Shown here: positions 21,485 through 32,500 of the stretch, piece by piece | Numbering within the stretch: position 1 is the first letter of the stretch | How the letters are laid out: each line of letters begins with the position of its first letter | Assembly (NCBI GenBank): GCA_021234155.1 | Contig: JAJEKV010000041.1 | Location: 9,505,018-9,569,017, forward strand | Length of the DNA: 64,000 bases | Direction of reading: 5' to 3' | From: Isoetes taiwanensis | Lineage: Eukaryota; Streptophyta; Lycopodiopsida; Isoetales; Isoetaceae | Notes under the pieces: generated by a model | Seen by the model: the letters and a program-made list of their open reading frames with translations, nothing else | What the model was told of the DNA's origin: nothing | Database searches by the model: none | Made by a program: the position numbers and the translations under genes

Positions 21485-22323
21485 TTCAATTTTGTTTTTT
21501 TATTCTATTCCTTTTGCATATTCCTAGCTTTGTGGAAATAACTTTGTGCTATTATGTAAATGCTAGAATGTGTTTGTCAATGTTGCTTCATTTGTTTTTT
21601 TATTATGTTCCATTTGCATGTTTCTAGCTTTGCACGTTTCTTCTATGCGATGCTCAACATTATATAACTCAATTGTTTGTTACTTTTTTTTTTAATCTAC
21701 TTTTGAAAACAGAATGGACTTGCAATATGCACTTTTTACGTCTCCTTTTTTTCTTCTAAAAGGAAAAGCTTGAGTCCCTTATCGTGCTATATTGTGAAAT
21801 ATTGTCTATTTTATAAATAATATGGTATTACGGTTTTCTTACTTTTGACACGAAATGTGTGAATTTGAATACGCTATAAAAAACGTGAAATATAAAATTT
21901 GTCCCAAAATTAAGGCATAATCCCAATTTAATTGAATGATGGTTATTAGCCCAACGCTAGACTACCAACCTGTTATTGTCCAGGCCTGGGCACGATACAA
22001 GCTCGTCAGGGCTGTACGTGAAAGTGTTCGCTACTCTATCTTGTACCCATTTGCGAACCCCTAGGCCCGGTCCCCTCAGTTTTGTTCTTTTCATGCTATA
22101 TGTGAGTTGAACTTCAAATGTCTAATGTATAATACTTATCCTTGTATTATATCCTTGTATCAACTTTTGTCACTACTAATGTACTGAACCTTAATGAAAT
22201 GATTGTTTTCACTTGTAATAAGGATCTTTGCTATTGTACTTTTTTTTGTATTCTCTCTCTACACTACCCGAAATGATATTCTTGTGAGACTTTATGTCAC
22301 TATAATTCTGCTTATACCTTTTT

Positions 22324-23590
22324 ATGCTCGATATAGACGGTGCACGCAACGCCGCCTGGCAGACGCCTTCAAATGCCAGTAGACTAACACCTGAGCAAGA
22401 ACTTACGTTAATGAAGAGACAATTAGCCGAGTTACAAGCTTATGTGTTGCACGCCAATCCACCACAGCATATACAAGAAGACGGACCCGAGTTACCTCCG
22501 CTACCGCCAAGTCCACCTACACAGCAGCCATCTCCACCTGAAACCAGTCCTGTACCTGCACAGAGGAGGCCCCGTTCTAAACGTCGTCGGAGTTCCTCTA
22601 GGGATAGCGCCACCTCCTCATAATCAGCCACTTCTGTATTCGTCGGTATCAGCTGGTGACCATGCAAAGCGCCGGGATAAGGAGTACCGCAAGACGGTTG
22701 ATACAGCCATAACTAGTATATGGAAGAATCGGATACTGGCCCAGTTTGATGGGAAATCTAGAGGCGGACTGAATGCAGAGTCCTGGTTGGACGAAATGAA
22801 GGAGTTTGGGAAATCCTATGGCATGACAGAAAAGGATACAGGAAATGTTGCCACCACAAACCTTACAGGAGCTGCCCGTATTTGGTGGAAGGGCTATGCC
22901 AGAGCCAAGCATCTGGATAGAAGCAGGTGCAAATTTAAGAAGTTTGCCAAAGCCTTTAAGTCGCATTATGTGCCTCATGCGCACAAATGCCAACAGATTC
23001 AAACTTTTTACCGGTTGGAGCAAAAGGGCATGTCAGTTCAGGCCTACACAGACGAATTCATGCGCCTGAGGCTATATGTGCCGGGTATGAATGAAAAGAG
23101 GGCAGTGGAGGGGTATATTGAAGGGTTGGCCCCAACAATCAAACGAATGGTTAAGGCTATAGATCCCAAGTCAGTTGCAGAGGCTGAGGCTAAGGCACTG
23201 AGCCTTGAGGAAGATACGCCACGGGGTCAGTACCAACGTCCAGCATCTTATTCCCAGCCACGCCCGTACACACCTTATAAGGGCCGATCCCCCAGTCCGG
23301 GGCCCTCTCAGCAAAACTCTAATGGCCGCCAGGAAAAGAAAGTCACCTTCAGCACGCCCGATAAACCGAACAATGTCGGTAAGGAAGTTCGGAACCTCTT
23401 ACAGTCCATTCCTAAAGAGGCTCGAGAGCAGCTCCGCCGAGATAAGGCATGCTACAGGCCCGGGCACTTCATGCAGAATTGCCCTTATGTTACGCAGACT
23501 GCCCAGCTGGCCATGGCCGACCTCGATTGGGACGATCTTGAGTCAACACTACCTGTCGAGGAGGAGGCTCCCGAATATATTCACGGTGCG
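22324..23590 (+). pseudogene. Chromovirus gag (frame-shifted; degenerate zinc knuckle)
   Basis: An ATG at 22324 opens 99 codons ending in a proline-rich and basic linker ([20 protein letters not shown]). A one-base frameshift in 22560-22615 then moves coding to the frame of the main gag-pol ORF. The gag core includes [49 protein letters not shown] and [16 protein letters not shown], the classic Ty3/gypsy capsid pattern. The zinc knuckle reads [11 protein letters not shown] at about 23450-23482, having lost residues that include a cysteine (normally CX2CX4HX4C). It forms the virus-like particle and is joined directly to pol. Confidence 0.88.
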
Positions 23591-24958
23591 TCTCATATCC
23601 TTGCAGCTATAGAAACCGGCAATGCTGAAAGTCAGCCTGCTGTTATTTCCACTATAGGTCAAGTAGACAGTAAGCCTTTTGTAATTCTTATGGATACGGG
23701 GAGTACACATAATTTTGCTTCTCCTAGAATGGCCCAGGTATTGCAGCTTGAAACCTTGAGGTCCCGACCGAAGCCTGTCACTTTAGCCAGTGGTAAGATC
23801 AGACATACGCATGGCCGTCGCATTAACCTTAAGATACAGTTGCCAGGTGCACCAGTTGCTTTGAGTGTCGAGATAATGGATATTGGCAAATACGACCTCA
23901 TTGTTGGTATGGAATTCTTGGCATCTGCAAAGGCCAATATAGACTGCGAGAAGCGGGAAGTTACCTTTAACGCAGCTAATGGAGCCCGCGTGACTATAAA
24001 AGGTGAACCATTCAACCCTATCATGCAGTCTATGTCCATCAGGCAGTTAGATAAATCTATACGCAAGGAAAAGCTCCTCTGCGTCATTAGACTTGCCTCC
24101 ATTGAGTCAGATGCTAAACAGAAGCAAGTAATCTATACCTTGCCAGAGGGGATTGCTAATCTTCTCCGAGAATTTGGTGATCTTTTTCCAGATGAGATCC
24201 AGAAGCTTCCTCCTTTTAGAGGGGTGGAATGTGAGATAGCTTTGGAACCAGGTACTAAGCCTACCAGCAAGGCCCCGTACTGTATGAGTCCCCCAGAGTT
24301 GGCAGAGCTTAAGAAGCAACTTCAGGAGTTACTAAACCTAGGTTTCATTCGACCTAGTGTTTCGCCTTTTGGCGCTCTTATTCTTTTTGTTAAGAAAAAG
24401 GATGGCTCCTTGAGGATATGTATTGATTATCGGCAACTCAACAAGCATACCATCAAGAATCGCTATGCTTTGCCTAGAGCAGATGATCTAATGGACCAGT
24501 TGCAAGGGGCCAAGTATTTCTCAAAAATTGATCTCCGCTCCGGATACCATCAGATAAGGATTAAAGAGGAGGACATCCATAAATCTGCGTTTCGCACTAG
24601 ATATGGGCATTATGAGTTTATTGTTATGCCTTTTGGATTAACTAATGCCCCCGCAACTTTCATGCGATTGATGAATGATGTCGTCCGACAATACTTGGAT
24701 GATTTTGTTGTTATTTTCTTCGACGACATTCTCATCTACAGTAAGACTCTGGAGGAGCATGAGAAACATCTTAGATTGGCCGTACAAAAGCTAAGACGTC
24801 ATCAGCTCTTTGCCAAGTTCTCTAAGCGCAAGTTTGCCACTCCGAAGGTCGATTATTTGGGCCATGTCATTTCTGCAGAGGGAATTGCTACAGATCCGGC
24901 AAAGATAGAGGCAGTGAGGGACTGGCCTATTCCAGGTAATGTTTCCGATTGGGGTTAG
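23590..24958 (+). pseudogene. Chromovirus pol part 1: protease and reverse transcriptase
   Basis: The frame is continuous with gag. The aspartic protease active site is MDTGSTHNF near 23690. The RT domain spans about 24240-24850: [45 protein letters not shown] and the catalytic [10 protein letters not shown], which has FFDD where YxDD (usually YIDD) is common. A small deletion near 24950 removes part of the expected SDVRSFLGLAGYY junction and shifts frame. The Helitron then interrupts at 24975/27656. Confidence 0.92.
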
Positions 24959-24975
24959 CAGGATATTATCGGAAA

Positions 24976-27655
24976 CTAGTAACGGTGCCCAGCGTTTATC
25001 TATTCACCACTTCACAAGTTATATACGTTATGAGGTTAACTGCTTGGTGACAGGCCTTTTTGAATTTAAGAGTGATAGACGACTGGACTTGCAACATTTC
25101 CCACAAAGCCTATGGGTGTGGGCATAGCATGGACGATGCTTTTAAGTGTCTTAGGTCTATGTTTCTAGACATAGAAAATACTAAAAAGCATGTCATTTGC
25201 AGTGTGTGTAAATTCATGGATATGTGACATGGCATTTTCAATGTTCTGCACAACATTTTCTTTTCTTAAAACACTAAAACAACTGACAAAATCTAAGTAG
25301 CTTTGAAAGAATTAGCAATGAATAATAGATTTCCCATATGCATACTCTGGAACTATTAGAATAGATATGAGACAGACATAAAGGCACCATGGACGTTTGT
25401 GCAATTGCTTACCAAATAATACATGTAAATCTTTTTAGAGTTAGTTACTCAATCACAACCCGATCACAATATGGTCTGAAAATACCTTTTAAATGTGTAA
25501 AATAAAATAAGATAAAAAGCTACTAAAAATGTCTATCTCATTTTGAAGTCTCTTTGAGCTGGAGGCGACATGTCTAAATGATAAAATGTATTGCGATCAA
25601 AGTATTGACTCTGCAACAAACCATTTTGCACGGTGATTTTATGTATGAACTAAGCAGTATTTTATAGAATCAAATTAAAGCAAGATATAATCACAAACTG
25701 TACCTTGGTAAAGCGTTGCCTGCTACTGCAGTGATAAGCATCAATAAGCTGCCAGTTGAAAATGGAAAGGTGAGAGAGGCCTTGACTCCAAATATGCTTC
25801 TTCATGATCTTCTCTACCAATGCTATCACTTTTCTGGAAAAAGATTTACATACTCAATTCTGACAATGTTGCTAGAGATAAACCTTTAGTCCACGAAGGT
25901 CAATATTAACCTCGTGGCCCTCCTAAAAAACCATTCTAAATTGGCGAAAGGATAAGATTTACCTGCTGGTGGCTGATCACACGTAACAGTTCTTCTTCTT
26001 ATTCCACAGTTCCATACTAATAGATCTACATGAAGCCTTGCATTTCTGCGATGAATTCTACATTCTGTAAAGTCAAGACTTCTAATAATGGCCTATGCTG
26101 AAGGGGGAAATTCTGCATACCAAAGGCAGGCCCAGACCAGAGGATGCACAAACTGCAGCAAATGATTTTGGCCAGCTTACATCTTCTTCGCATCTTGAAG
26201 ATCTGTAAACATTGCCAAGTTAGACAAAGCGATTTACCATACATTTAAAAAACAAAAAATACAAAGAACAAAAACTATATTAACCTTGATCTGAATGGAG
26301 AAAAAAAATTATCTATCCAGCTACATTCCGACACCACATGCTTAACTGCGTTGTCTGCCATTGCTGTGCTTCAAACCTCGACTTGTATGCATTTTCCCCT
26401 TTGCTGCATGACCATGGCAGATGAATCATTTTAAACAGAGCCATAGCAGAGAAATGGAATGAAGTAAGTAAATATTACCATGTTTCGAAGTAATAGAACT
26501 TTGGTTGGAGCCCCAGTAATATTAACCCCTGTTTTCTGCTTCTTTTCAGCAGCTTTTGTCTCTACTGCATTGACAATAACGCCTGCTCTCCTATCAGTTT
26601 TTCTTGTCATCAGAGGAGTTGTTATGCCCTGTTCCTGTTTACCAAGACCTTGTCCTTCATTCCACCCCATTCTTGCCATCATCCTTTGTGCAGCTGTCAT
26701 CTGCCCCTGCTCCAAGTCCTAAACCAGCCGTAGTTTGTTTAGCCATGCTGAACCCTTCCCCATTTGGTGGAGGAGATGGCGATCTTGCCCTAGCAACATG
26801 GCGATCTTGCCCTAGCAGCGCTTGCAACAGCTTCTTTTGATGCACTAAGCGTTGCTCTTCTTTTCCATGCCTCCTCTCCACTGATATGCAATGTCGCAGC
26901 AGATTCCTTCTCCCTCTCGAGCTCTAATTCCCTCTGTCTAAGAGTTTCGTTTTCCCTCTCTCTTTCGCTTTCGTCTTCCACAAATCTTAGCCGTCCAATG
27001 TTAGGGTCCACCGCCTAACCTAACTTTCTAACTAAATCTGAGACGTCAATTTTAGGGTTTCGTTGACGACATACTTACCCAATAATATTATAATACATTA
27101 GAGGAAAAATGAGATCACATTTTGTCCCATTAAGGGATGCTTAAAATGCCATGTCAGCTTTTTAAACTGTCCAATAAGAGAAGAGCTCCAGTATATCTCA
27201 TTCCAGTATTATGTGGCAGCCTGTAATTAATGCAGTTGCAACTAACTTCTGTAGTATCATTTTTTCATTATAACTTTTGATCCAGAACTCCGATTCAAAA
27301 ACTTTTTGTAGCAATGGGTTCGTCTTCACAAGATCTATCTGGTGATAACCCATTCATATATCTTTTACGATATAAATATATAAGAAATACGCAAAAAATC
27401 ATATTTTTTTAAGGTTAACGCATATGATCATATTGAAATACATCATAACCATATATCATTGGAAAGATCTTTTCATTCCGCATCTAATGCAACAAACGCC
27501 GCAACATTTTGACAAGTGGATCAAAAGTTATGGGGGAAAAACAACAACAATGAAGTTGTTGATGCTGCATTAATTGCAGTTAATAGAGGGTAGCCATTCC
27601 ATTGGAGGATTCTTATGGGGATGAAATGAGATCTCAAATTTCCTCTAATGTAGGA
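24976..27655 (-). mobile_element. Helitron, 2.68 kb, carrying a host gene fragment
   Basis: On the minus strand the element begins TCCTACATTAGAGG and ends GGGCACCGTTACTAG, i.e. 5' TC and 3' CTRR, inserted between A and T with no target duplication. A short imperfect hairpin (AACG...CGTT) sits one base before CTAG. Removing it rejoins pol as GYYR-KFVKDFAK with the frame intact at the junction. No Rep/helicase is present, so it is non-autonomous. An inverted copy of the 5' terminal ~33 bases occurs internally at about 27099-27133. Confidence 0.85.
26460..27015 (-). pseudogene. SPF45/DRT111-type splicing factor fragment captured by the Helitron
   Basis: Reading leftward: an acceptor-like TTAG at about 27016, then VDPNIGRLRFVEDES, a charged E/R helix, SGEEAWKRRA, RSPSPPPNGEGFS, a glycine-rich GLGLGAG, and a G-patch domain ARMGWNEGQGLGKQEQG ending GAPTKVLLLRNM at a GTAATA donor (about 26478). 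This is the order seen in plant splicing factor 45 (DRT111): linker, G-patch, then the start of the C-terminal RNA-binding domain. A 22-bp tandem duplication at 26776-26819 and a one-base change near 26717 break the frame. Retained splice sites show genomic capture, not retroposition. Confidence 0.85.
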
Positions 27656-28937
27656 TTTGTAAAGGATTTTGCAAAGATTGCAGCACCTCTTACAAATCTT
27701 ACAAAGCATGAGAAGGTGAAGGATTGGATGGAACACTGGAAGTTTCCAGCAGCTTAAAGATGCCTTAACGTCAGCACCAGTTCTCACATTACCTGATCCT
27801 GAGAAGGATAAATTAGTGGCAACGGATGCCAGTAAGATTGCCACCGGTGGAGTCCTAATGCAGGAGGGGAGGGTTATTGCCTATGATTCAAAGAAAATGA
27901 ACGAGACGGAGCAGCGATACCCTACCCATGATCAAGAATTGTTAGCCGTTGTCCGTGCCCTGCGGATATGGAGACACTACCTTCTTGGTAGAAGATTCCA
28001 GTTGGATACGGATCATCAAAGTCTTCGTTATTTATCCACCCAGCCGAATCTCAACCTCCGTCAGAGGAGATGGATGGAATTTCTGGAGGAGTATGATTTT
28101 GAGATTATGTATAAACCTGGAAAGCACAATGTGGTTGCGGATGCGTTGTCACGCCATCCCTTGGTAACCCGAACCCATTGTCATGCAATTTCTACACTCA
28201 CCAGTGAGTTTGGGAAACAGATAGAACAGACCTTGGCCACGGATCCCGAGTTCCGTGAAGTTTGGGATAGTTTGGCTAAGGAAGCTCGCACAGATAATGA
28301 GCGTGAAGCTTTTCGTTCGTATAAGAAAGACGGCAACTTGTTATATTACAAAGATAAGCTATGTGTACCTGAGACTTCGGGAGTGCGTAAGCTAATCCTC
28401 CATGACACGCACAACAGCCCTATAGCTGGACATGCAGGTTTTATGAAGACCTACTTTAAGATTCGCGCCAGCTATTTCTGGCCTTCTATGAAGAAGGACA
28501 TTGCCAAGTACATTAAGCAGTGTCAAGTGTGTCAACAAACCAAAGCTGAACAGTTAAGGATTCCAGGCGAGTTGCAACCTCTAGATGTGCCCAACGCTAA
28601 GTGGGAAGTCATAACCATGGATTTCATTGTGGGCCTTCCACGTACTCTCCGTGGATATGATGCGTTAATGGTAGTGGTCGACAAATTGTCGAAAATGGCT
28701 CATTTCTTGCCATGTCGTACCACGGATACAGCCTTCGATACCGCTCTGCTATTTTCCAAGGAGATCTTCAGATTACACGGAATGCCACGAGTTATTATAT
28801 CCGACAGGGATCCCAAATTCGTAAGTGCATTCTAGAAAGATTTCTTTGCCACCATCCAGACCAAGCTTGCTATGAGTACGGCATATCATCCTCAAACAGA
28901 TGGTCAGACAGAGCGTACCAATCGCATTATAGAGTAT
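27656..28937 (+). pseudogene. Chromovirus pol part 2: RNase H and integrase N-terminal part
   Basis: Coding resumes at KFVKDFAKIAAPLTNLTKHE. A one-base insertion near 27748 shifts frame. RNase H begins with VATDASKIATGGVLMQ (about 27816) and continues through TDHQSLRYL and GKHNVVADALSR. The integrase zinc domain has HDTHNSPIAGHAGF and CQVCQQTK. The catalytic core has MDFIVGLP and ISDRDPKF, then TAG at 28833-28835 where tryptophan is usual, then [18 protein letters not shown] with the catalytic glutamate. The 8.9-kb element interrupts directly after the codons IIEY. Confidence 0.92.
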
Positions 28938-29489
28938 AACAAAGTTTAAAATGAAACGCACTTATTTGCTGGAAACGCACTTCAAAAGGAATCTTTGAAA
29001 GATTCCCTAAAATTCCCTTAAAAAAGTCCATTTTTAAGATTTTTTTGTGACAGGTGTGACAATTTAAGTAATTTAGGTACCATTTTTGAGGGGTTGATTG
29101 AACATAACTTTCGTGCAAAAATTTTAAATAGCAATTTTCATCCTCCTAAACTAGAACAAAAAATAGTTACTTTTATAAAGTGTAGCAAAAAAGGGGCAAT
29201 AAAAAAAATAGCAAGGGTAGTAGAGTGACAAAGAAGTGATATATTCAAGGTTGTGAAAATTGTACAAAATTATGAACAAAATTGTCAAAAATATAGGATA
29301 TTTTGACGCACAATCATCACCGCACTTTCTCGTTTCTTTACATGTTCGAAGTCATCGGACAAACTTACATTTTGCAGCAAGATCGGGATGCATCTCATCC
29401 TCCTCGACTCATTTATTCCCTCGATCACTCGAGCCTTCATCCTCGCCTTCACTCTCAAAGACTGGATGTACTTTCGACGATCTTCTTCC

Positions 29490-31260
29490 TCACTTGCCTA
29501 CAAGTGAGTCTTCATCATCATCTTTTTTGGCCACCTTTTTGGCTTGTTTGTCTAATCCACATGCTGACCTTATTAAAGTTTGAGTGACCATACGTAACTT
29601 ATTAGCAGCAGTCAGAACAAAGTCATATGCAAGAACCTTCACTTCAGATAGATCTATGACAAAGCAAGATATTTGCTTTGGACTTTGCTCTCTTTCCCAC
29701 TCTGCTTTTACCATCTCCAAAGTATAACTCCCACTCAAAAGCATTGGCGCAATCGTTCTCATCCAAAGCACTTTTTAATTGAGTGGGAATTCCATCCTCT
29801 CTTGTTACCTCCAAGATTTTAGCTAGCCGTAACGGCTTCCCGGACTCATCATTATCACCGACAGGCAGCTATGAGCATTCCTTTTCGAATCTCGGTAGAC
29901 TGAAACCCGGATACTGAAAGCAACTTGTTGTGCTGTGCGTCTAGGGCCAGTGTACATGACTCTGTCATCTTCATCTGAGCTAGCCAATATCTCTACATGT
30001 TCCTCTTGATTCTCAACTTGCACAGGGAGGGTTTGCCTAGATGGCCAGTTGAATGTAACTGGTCTTCGACCTTGTAATGAAGCTTGCAACATGTCACGTT
30101 GCCGAGAAAAAAATTGAGGCCACCATAAAGCATCCGCCTCCCCAAAGTGGTTAGAGCAGATCAATACTTGTCTCAATACAATCCAATGATTTATTTGAGT
30201 CAAATGCTCTTCCCTCCTTTTTACTCTTTGTGATTTCTTTCAAGCTTTTTAGAGGCATTTGCTCTGCAGAGAGCATGGAACTAGTATTGGGGATGTTGCG
30301 AATGAATTGAATACCTGCTGCTGGCTGCCACTGCAAGGATGTGGCATATTTCTTTCCTTGTAAGATGGCCTTGCCATCTACAAGTGAAATTTTGATCTGA
30401 TGCTGGAATGTAATGTTTCTCAAGGGCTCAATAGCACAGTGACCTAGTTGATCTCTTCGAAAAATCCATTCCTTGAAATCATAAGTTTCTTCCAATAACT
30501 CGATGTCCGGGCGAGGATTGTAGGAATCTTGGATGACCTCAATCATGGGCGGGGCTTAGAGCTTTTTTCGAAAGCAAGACGTTTAGAGAACCTCACTGAA
30601 CATCCGATCAATTTGGTCGTGTGTATGACCAACAAGCGAGAAACCAATCTTCACCTTCTTGAAGATTTGTTTCTCTACTAGCATAGCACAATGAAAGCAA
30701 ACAACGCCGATTCTTATTTTTCCCTTGTCGTGTTATCTAGTCAAGATACGTAAACCAAGCCGGATATGTTCTAGATTGGAAAGAAGCTTATTCAATATTG
30801 TGATAGTGAGATTTGGATCAGCATGAATGTTTGGATAATTCAAAAATGCCTTGCAAGATAGTTTTCCATTAAATACCATAGCACCAACAACATGCGGATG
30901 TATGAAATCTTCTTCAAGAAGATCCTTAGGCACATTGACAAAATGTGGTAGGGTGGTCTTCTTCTCGTCCATTCCATCAATAACAACCGATATGTAGTTG
31001 AGTGGTTGTTCCAAAGTGCTTTCTTCCTATGTTTTGTCAATTTTCTCCTTTCCAAAGATTGTTGTTCTCTGTGTTGTTCGGTTTCTCCTTCAATGCATCC
31101 GAAAAGGAAAACATGTTTAGGAAAGAACCTACTTTTAAGTAGAACTAGGCAAGAACACGCCCCGAAGCTTACTTTTAGTGTGAAGTGTCCTTGCATTTTG
31201 TCTCTGAGCTTTTAATTCAGAGCATGTAGCACAAACAGACATCCTATGCTTTCTAGGAAT
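29490..31260 (-). pseudogene. Transposase-like protein of the IDGMD / GHTHxxID family (DUF7869-like), frame-shifted
   Basis: Reading leftward in shifting frames: CATCSELKAQRQNA (a cysteine pair before the core, about 31225), then ISVVIDGMDEKKTTLPHF (about 30990) and NIHADPNLTITILNKLLSNL. A stop follows, then KIGFSLVGHTHDQIDRMFS (about 30607-30663), the strongest family signature. Next come a YNPRPDIELLEETYDFKEW segment (30546-30151), a region with FGEADALWWPQFFSRQRDML (about 30150), and an acidic linker. The last segment (RLAKILEV...KVLWMR, 29830-29490) may be a BAH-like module. The family, common in animal, fungal and plant repeats, is known to me mainly as uncharacterised. A DDE-type nuclease role is inferred. 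Several stops and frameshifts make it dead. The start codon is not identifiable. Confidence 0.75.
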
Positions 31261-31269
31261 GGCCACACG

Positions 31270-32500
31270 AGAAAACTCTTTTTCCGAAAGCACAAGAAAG
31301 TAAGAGTAGCGCACAAAGCGTTCTCCAAACCCTCAACACACATCTCCTTATAATTATCGAGACTTCTTGTTTCGTGAAATTGTCACTCAAGTGGTACATA
31401 GGGCTGTTAGGGAGTTTCTCACAAGACTCCTTAAAGAAACCTTCCATCCGAAACACATTGAAGAGCATGAATTCTAGTTATGCCTCCCTGAATGGCGTTA
31501 GTCATTGATGCCCGGATTCTTGTCAAGCCTTTTCTTCAGGCGGTCAAGTCGTCTGCCTAAAAAGCATGAATCAATTTGAAGGCCGTTTTTGACGACGGTG
31601 TGGCCACCAGCCACCGTAAAGTAAACTTCTCACCATCATCCGGCCTAATATTGAAGGCTAAGTAGCCCCTTTGGTCTAGCGAGAGTCATTGAACTGTAAC
31701 TATCACGAAGCAACCTCAATTCCTTTAGTCCAATCTTAAGCAAACAACGTTGAGAACAACAAGATTTTTGTATGTGTTGCCCGCAAGTGAGCCTCGTCCA
31801 TGAGTTTCTTTCTTCTAACGGTTGTACATGCCGTCTTGTGTAAGTTACGCTTTAGATTTTTACTTGCGGGGCTTTGAATTCAACATGGAGTCTTGTGGCT
31901 TTGGTAGGTCCTCGCCCCGAGACATCAACATGAGGTGTTTCTTCGCCCGAGAGATCAACATGAGGTGTACTTGTAGATGCCGAGAGGTTTGATGTGGGCA
32001 AGGCCCGGGGGAGGTGCTTTCCCTCTCTCGGGAAAAAGTAATCGAGGCCGGGTGGCGTAGTTGACCAGCTCCCGGGTGTCGTGAGAACACGGGGGAGTTG
32101 CGTGTCGCCGACCGCCCCACTTGTTGTAGTACCATTTAGCGAAATGGATGGAGTTGGTGTGATTTGCCTCCGTGGAGGGAGCCTACTGCGGACTATGGGC
32201 TTAATGTACTAAAATGAATTGGAGGAGGTAGTCCGACCTCTCTAGCCCGAGGCGGGTGAAACGCATTGGTGGGGGCGCACGACGCGTTCGAGCAGGTTGT
32301 GGTGGAGTAAATTGAACCGGGTGGTGGAAGCCGAGGTGGTCTTGCTGGAGCAAACTCAACAGAGCCGGGTGTTGGAATGTCGGATGTAGAATATTCGTGG
32401 CTACTTCACGGTGTCCGTTGAGGAGGTGTGAAAGCCATTGCAGGAGGAAGCCTCGAGCGAACGGAGTTGAGGCTCTGCAGTTCTTTTCTCTCGAGCCATA
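31270..32500. other. Decayed region between the two divergent genes of the 8.9-kb element
   Basis: This probably held the N-terminal part of the leftward gene and its 5' region. A short direct repeat CGAGACATCAACATGAGGTG / GAGATCAACATGAGGTG lies at 31918-31965. ORF 32135-31860 (minus) is S/R/P-rich and unrecognised. No domain can be assigned. Confidence 0.4.

Larger units (their letters stand above)
17918..21944. mobile_element. 4.03-kb TIR DNA transposon with 4-bp TSD ATTA, superfamily unknown
   Basis: Perfect 29-bp inverted repeats, starting AACCATCATTCAATTAAATT, lie at 17918-17946 and 21916-21944. ATTA is duplicated at 17914-17917 and 21945-21948. Removing the insert restores the X4 frame. 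The interior is AT-rich with no recognisable transposase. Weak coding-like stretches on the minus strand (18228-18580) are decayed and unassigned. It carries five or six copies of the palindrome CACGC(T/C)(T/A)AGCGTG. It is probably non-autonomous. Confidence 0.9.
17542..22064 (+). pseudogene. X4: retrotransposon-borne ORF split by a 4.0-kb TIR element
   Basis: Coding runs 17542-17917 and, after the inserted element and one ATTA copy, 21949-22064, giving 164 uninterrupted codons. The N-terminal part is very acidic with P and Y (DDPGPPDQDYGQRYGEYPEW). The central part is helical (MEVVNILRERAFEDLKQTLR, DANDHLWQIFYALRRL), and the end is hydrophobic. I recognise no domain. CATCTTGCAG upstream of codon 10 could be a 3' splice site. 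It sits directly before gag. Confidence 0.6.

Noticed and set aside
27099-27653. Separate MITE inside the Helitron
   Set aside because: The inverted ends exist, but the right one coincides exactly with the Helitron 5' end needed to restore the pol frame, so I treat it as internal foldback, not an independent insert.
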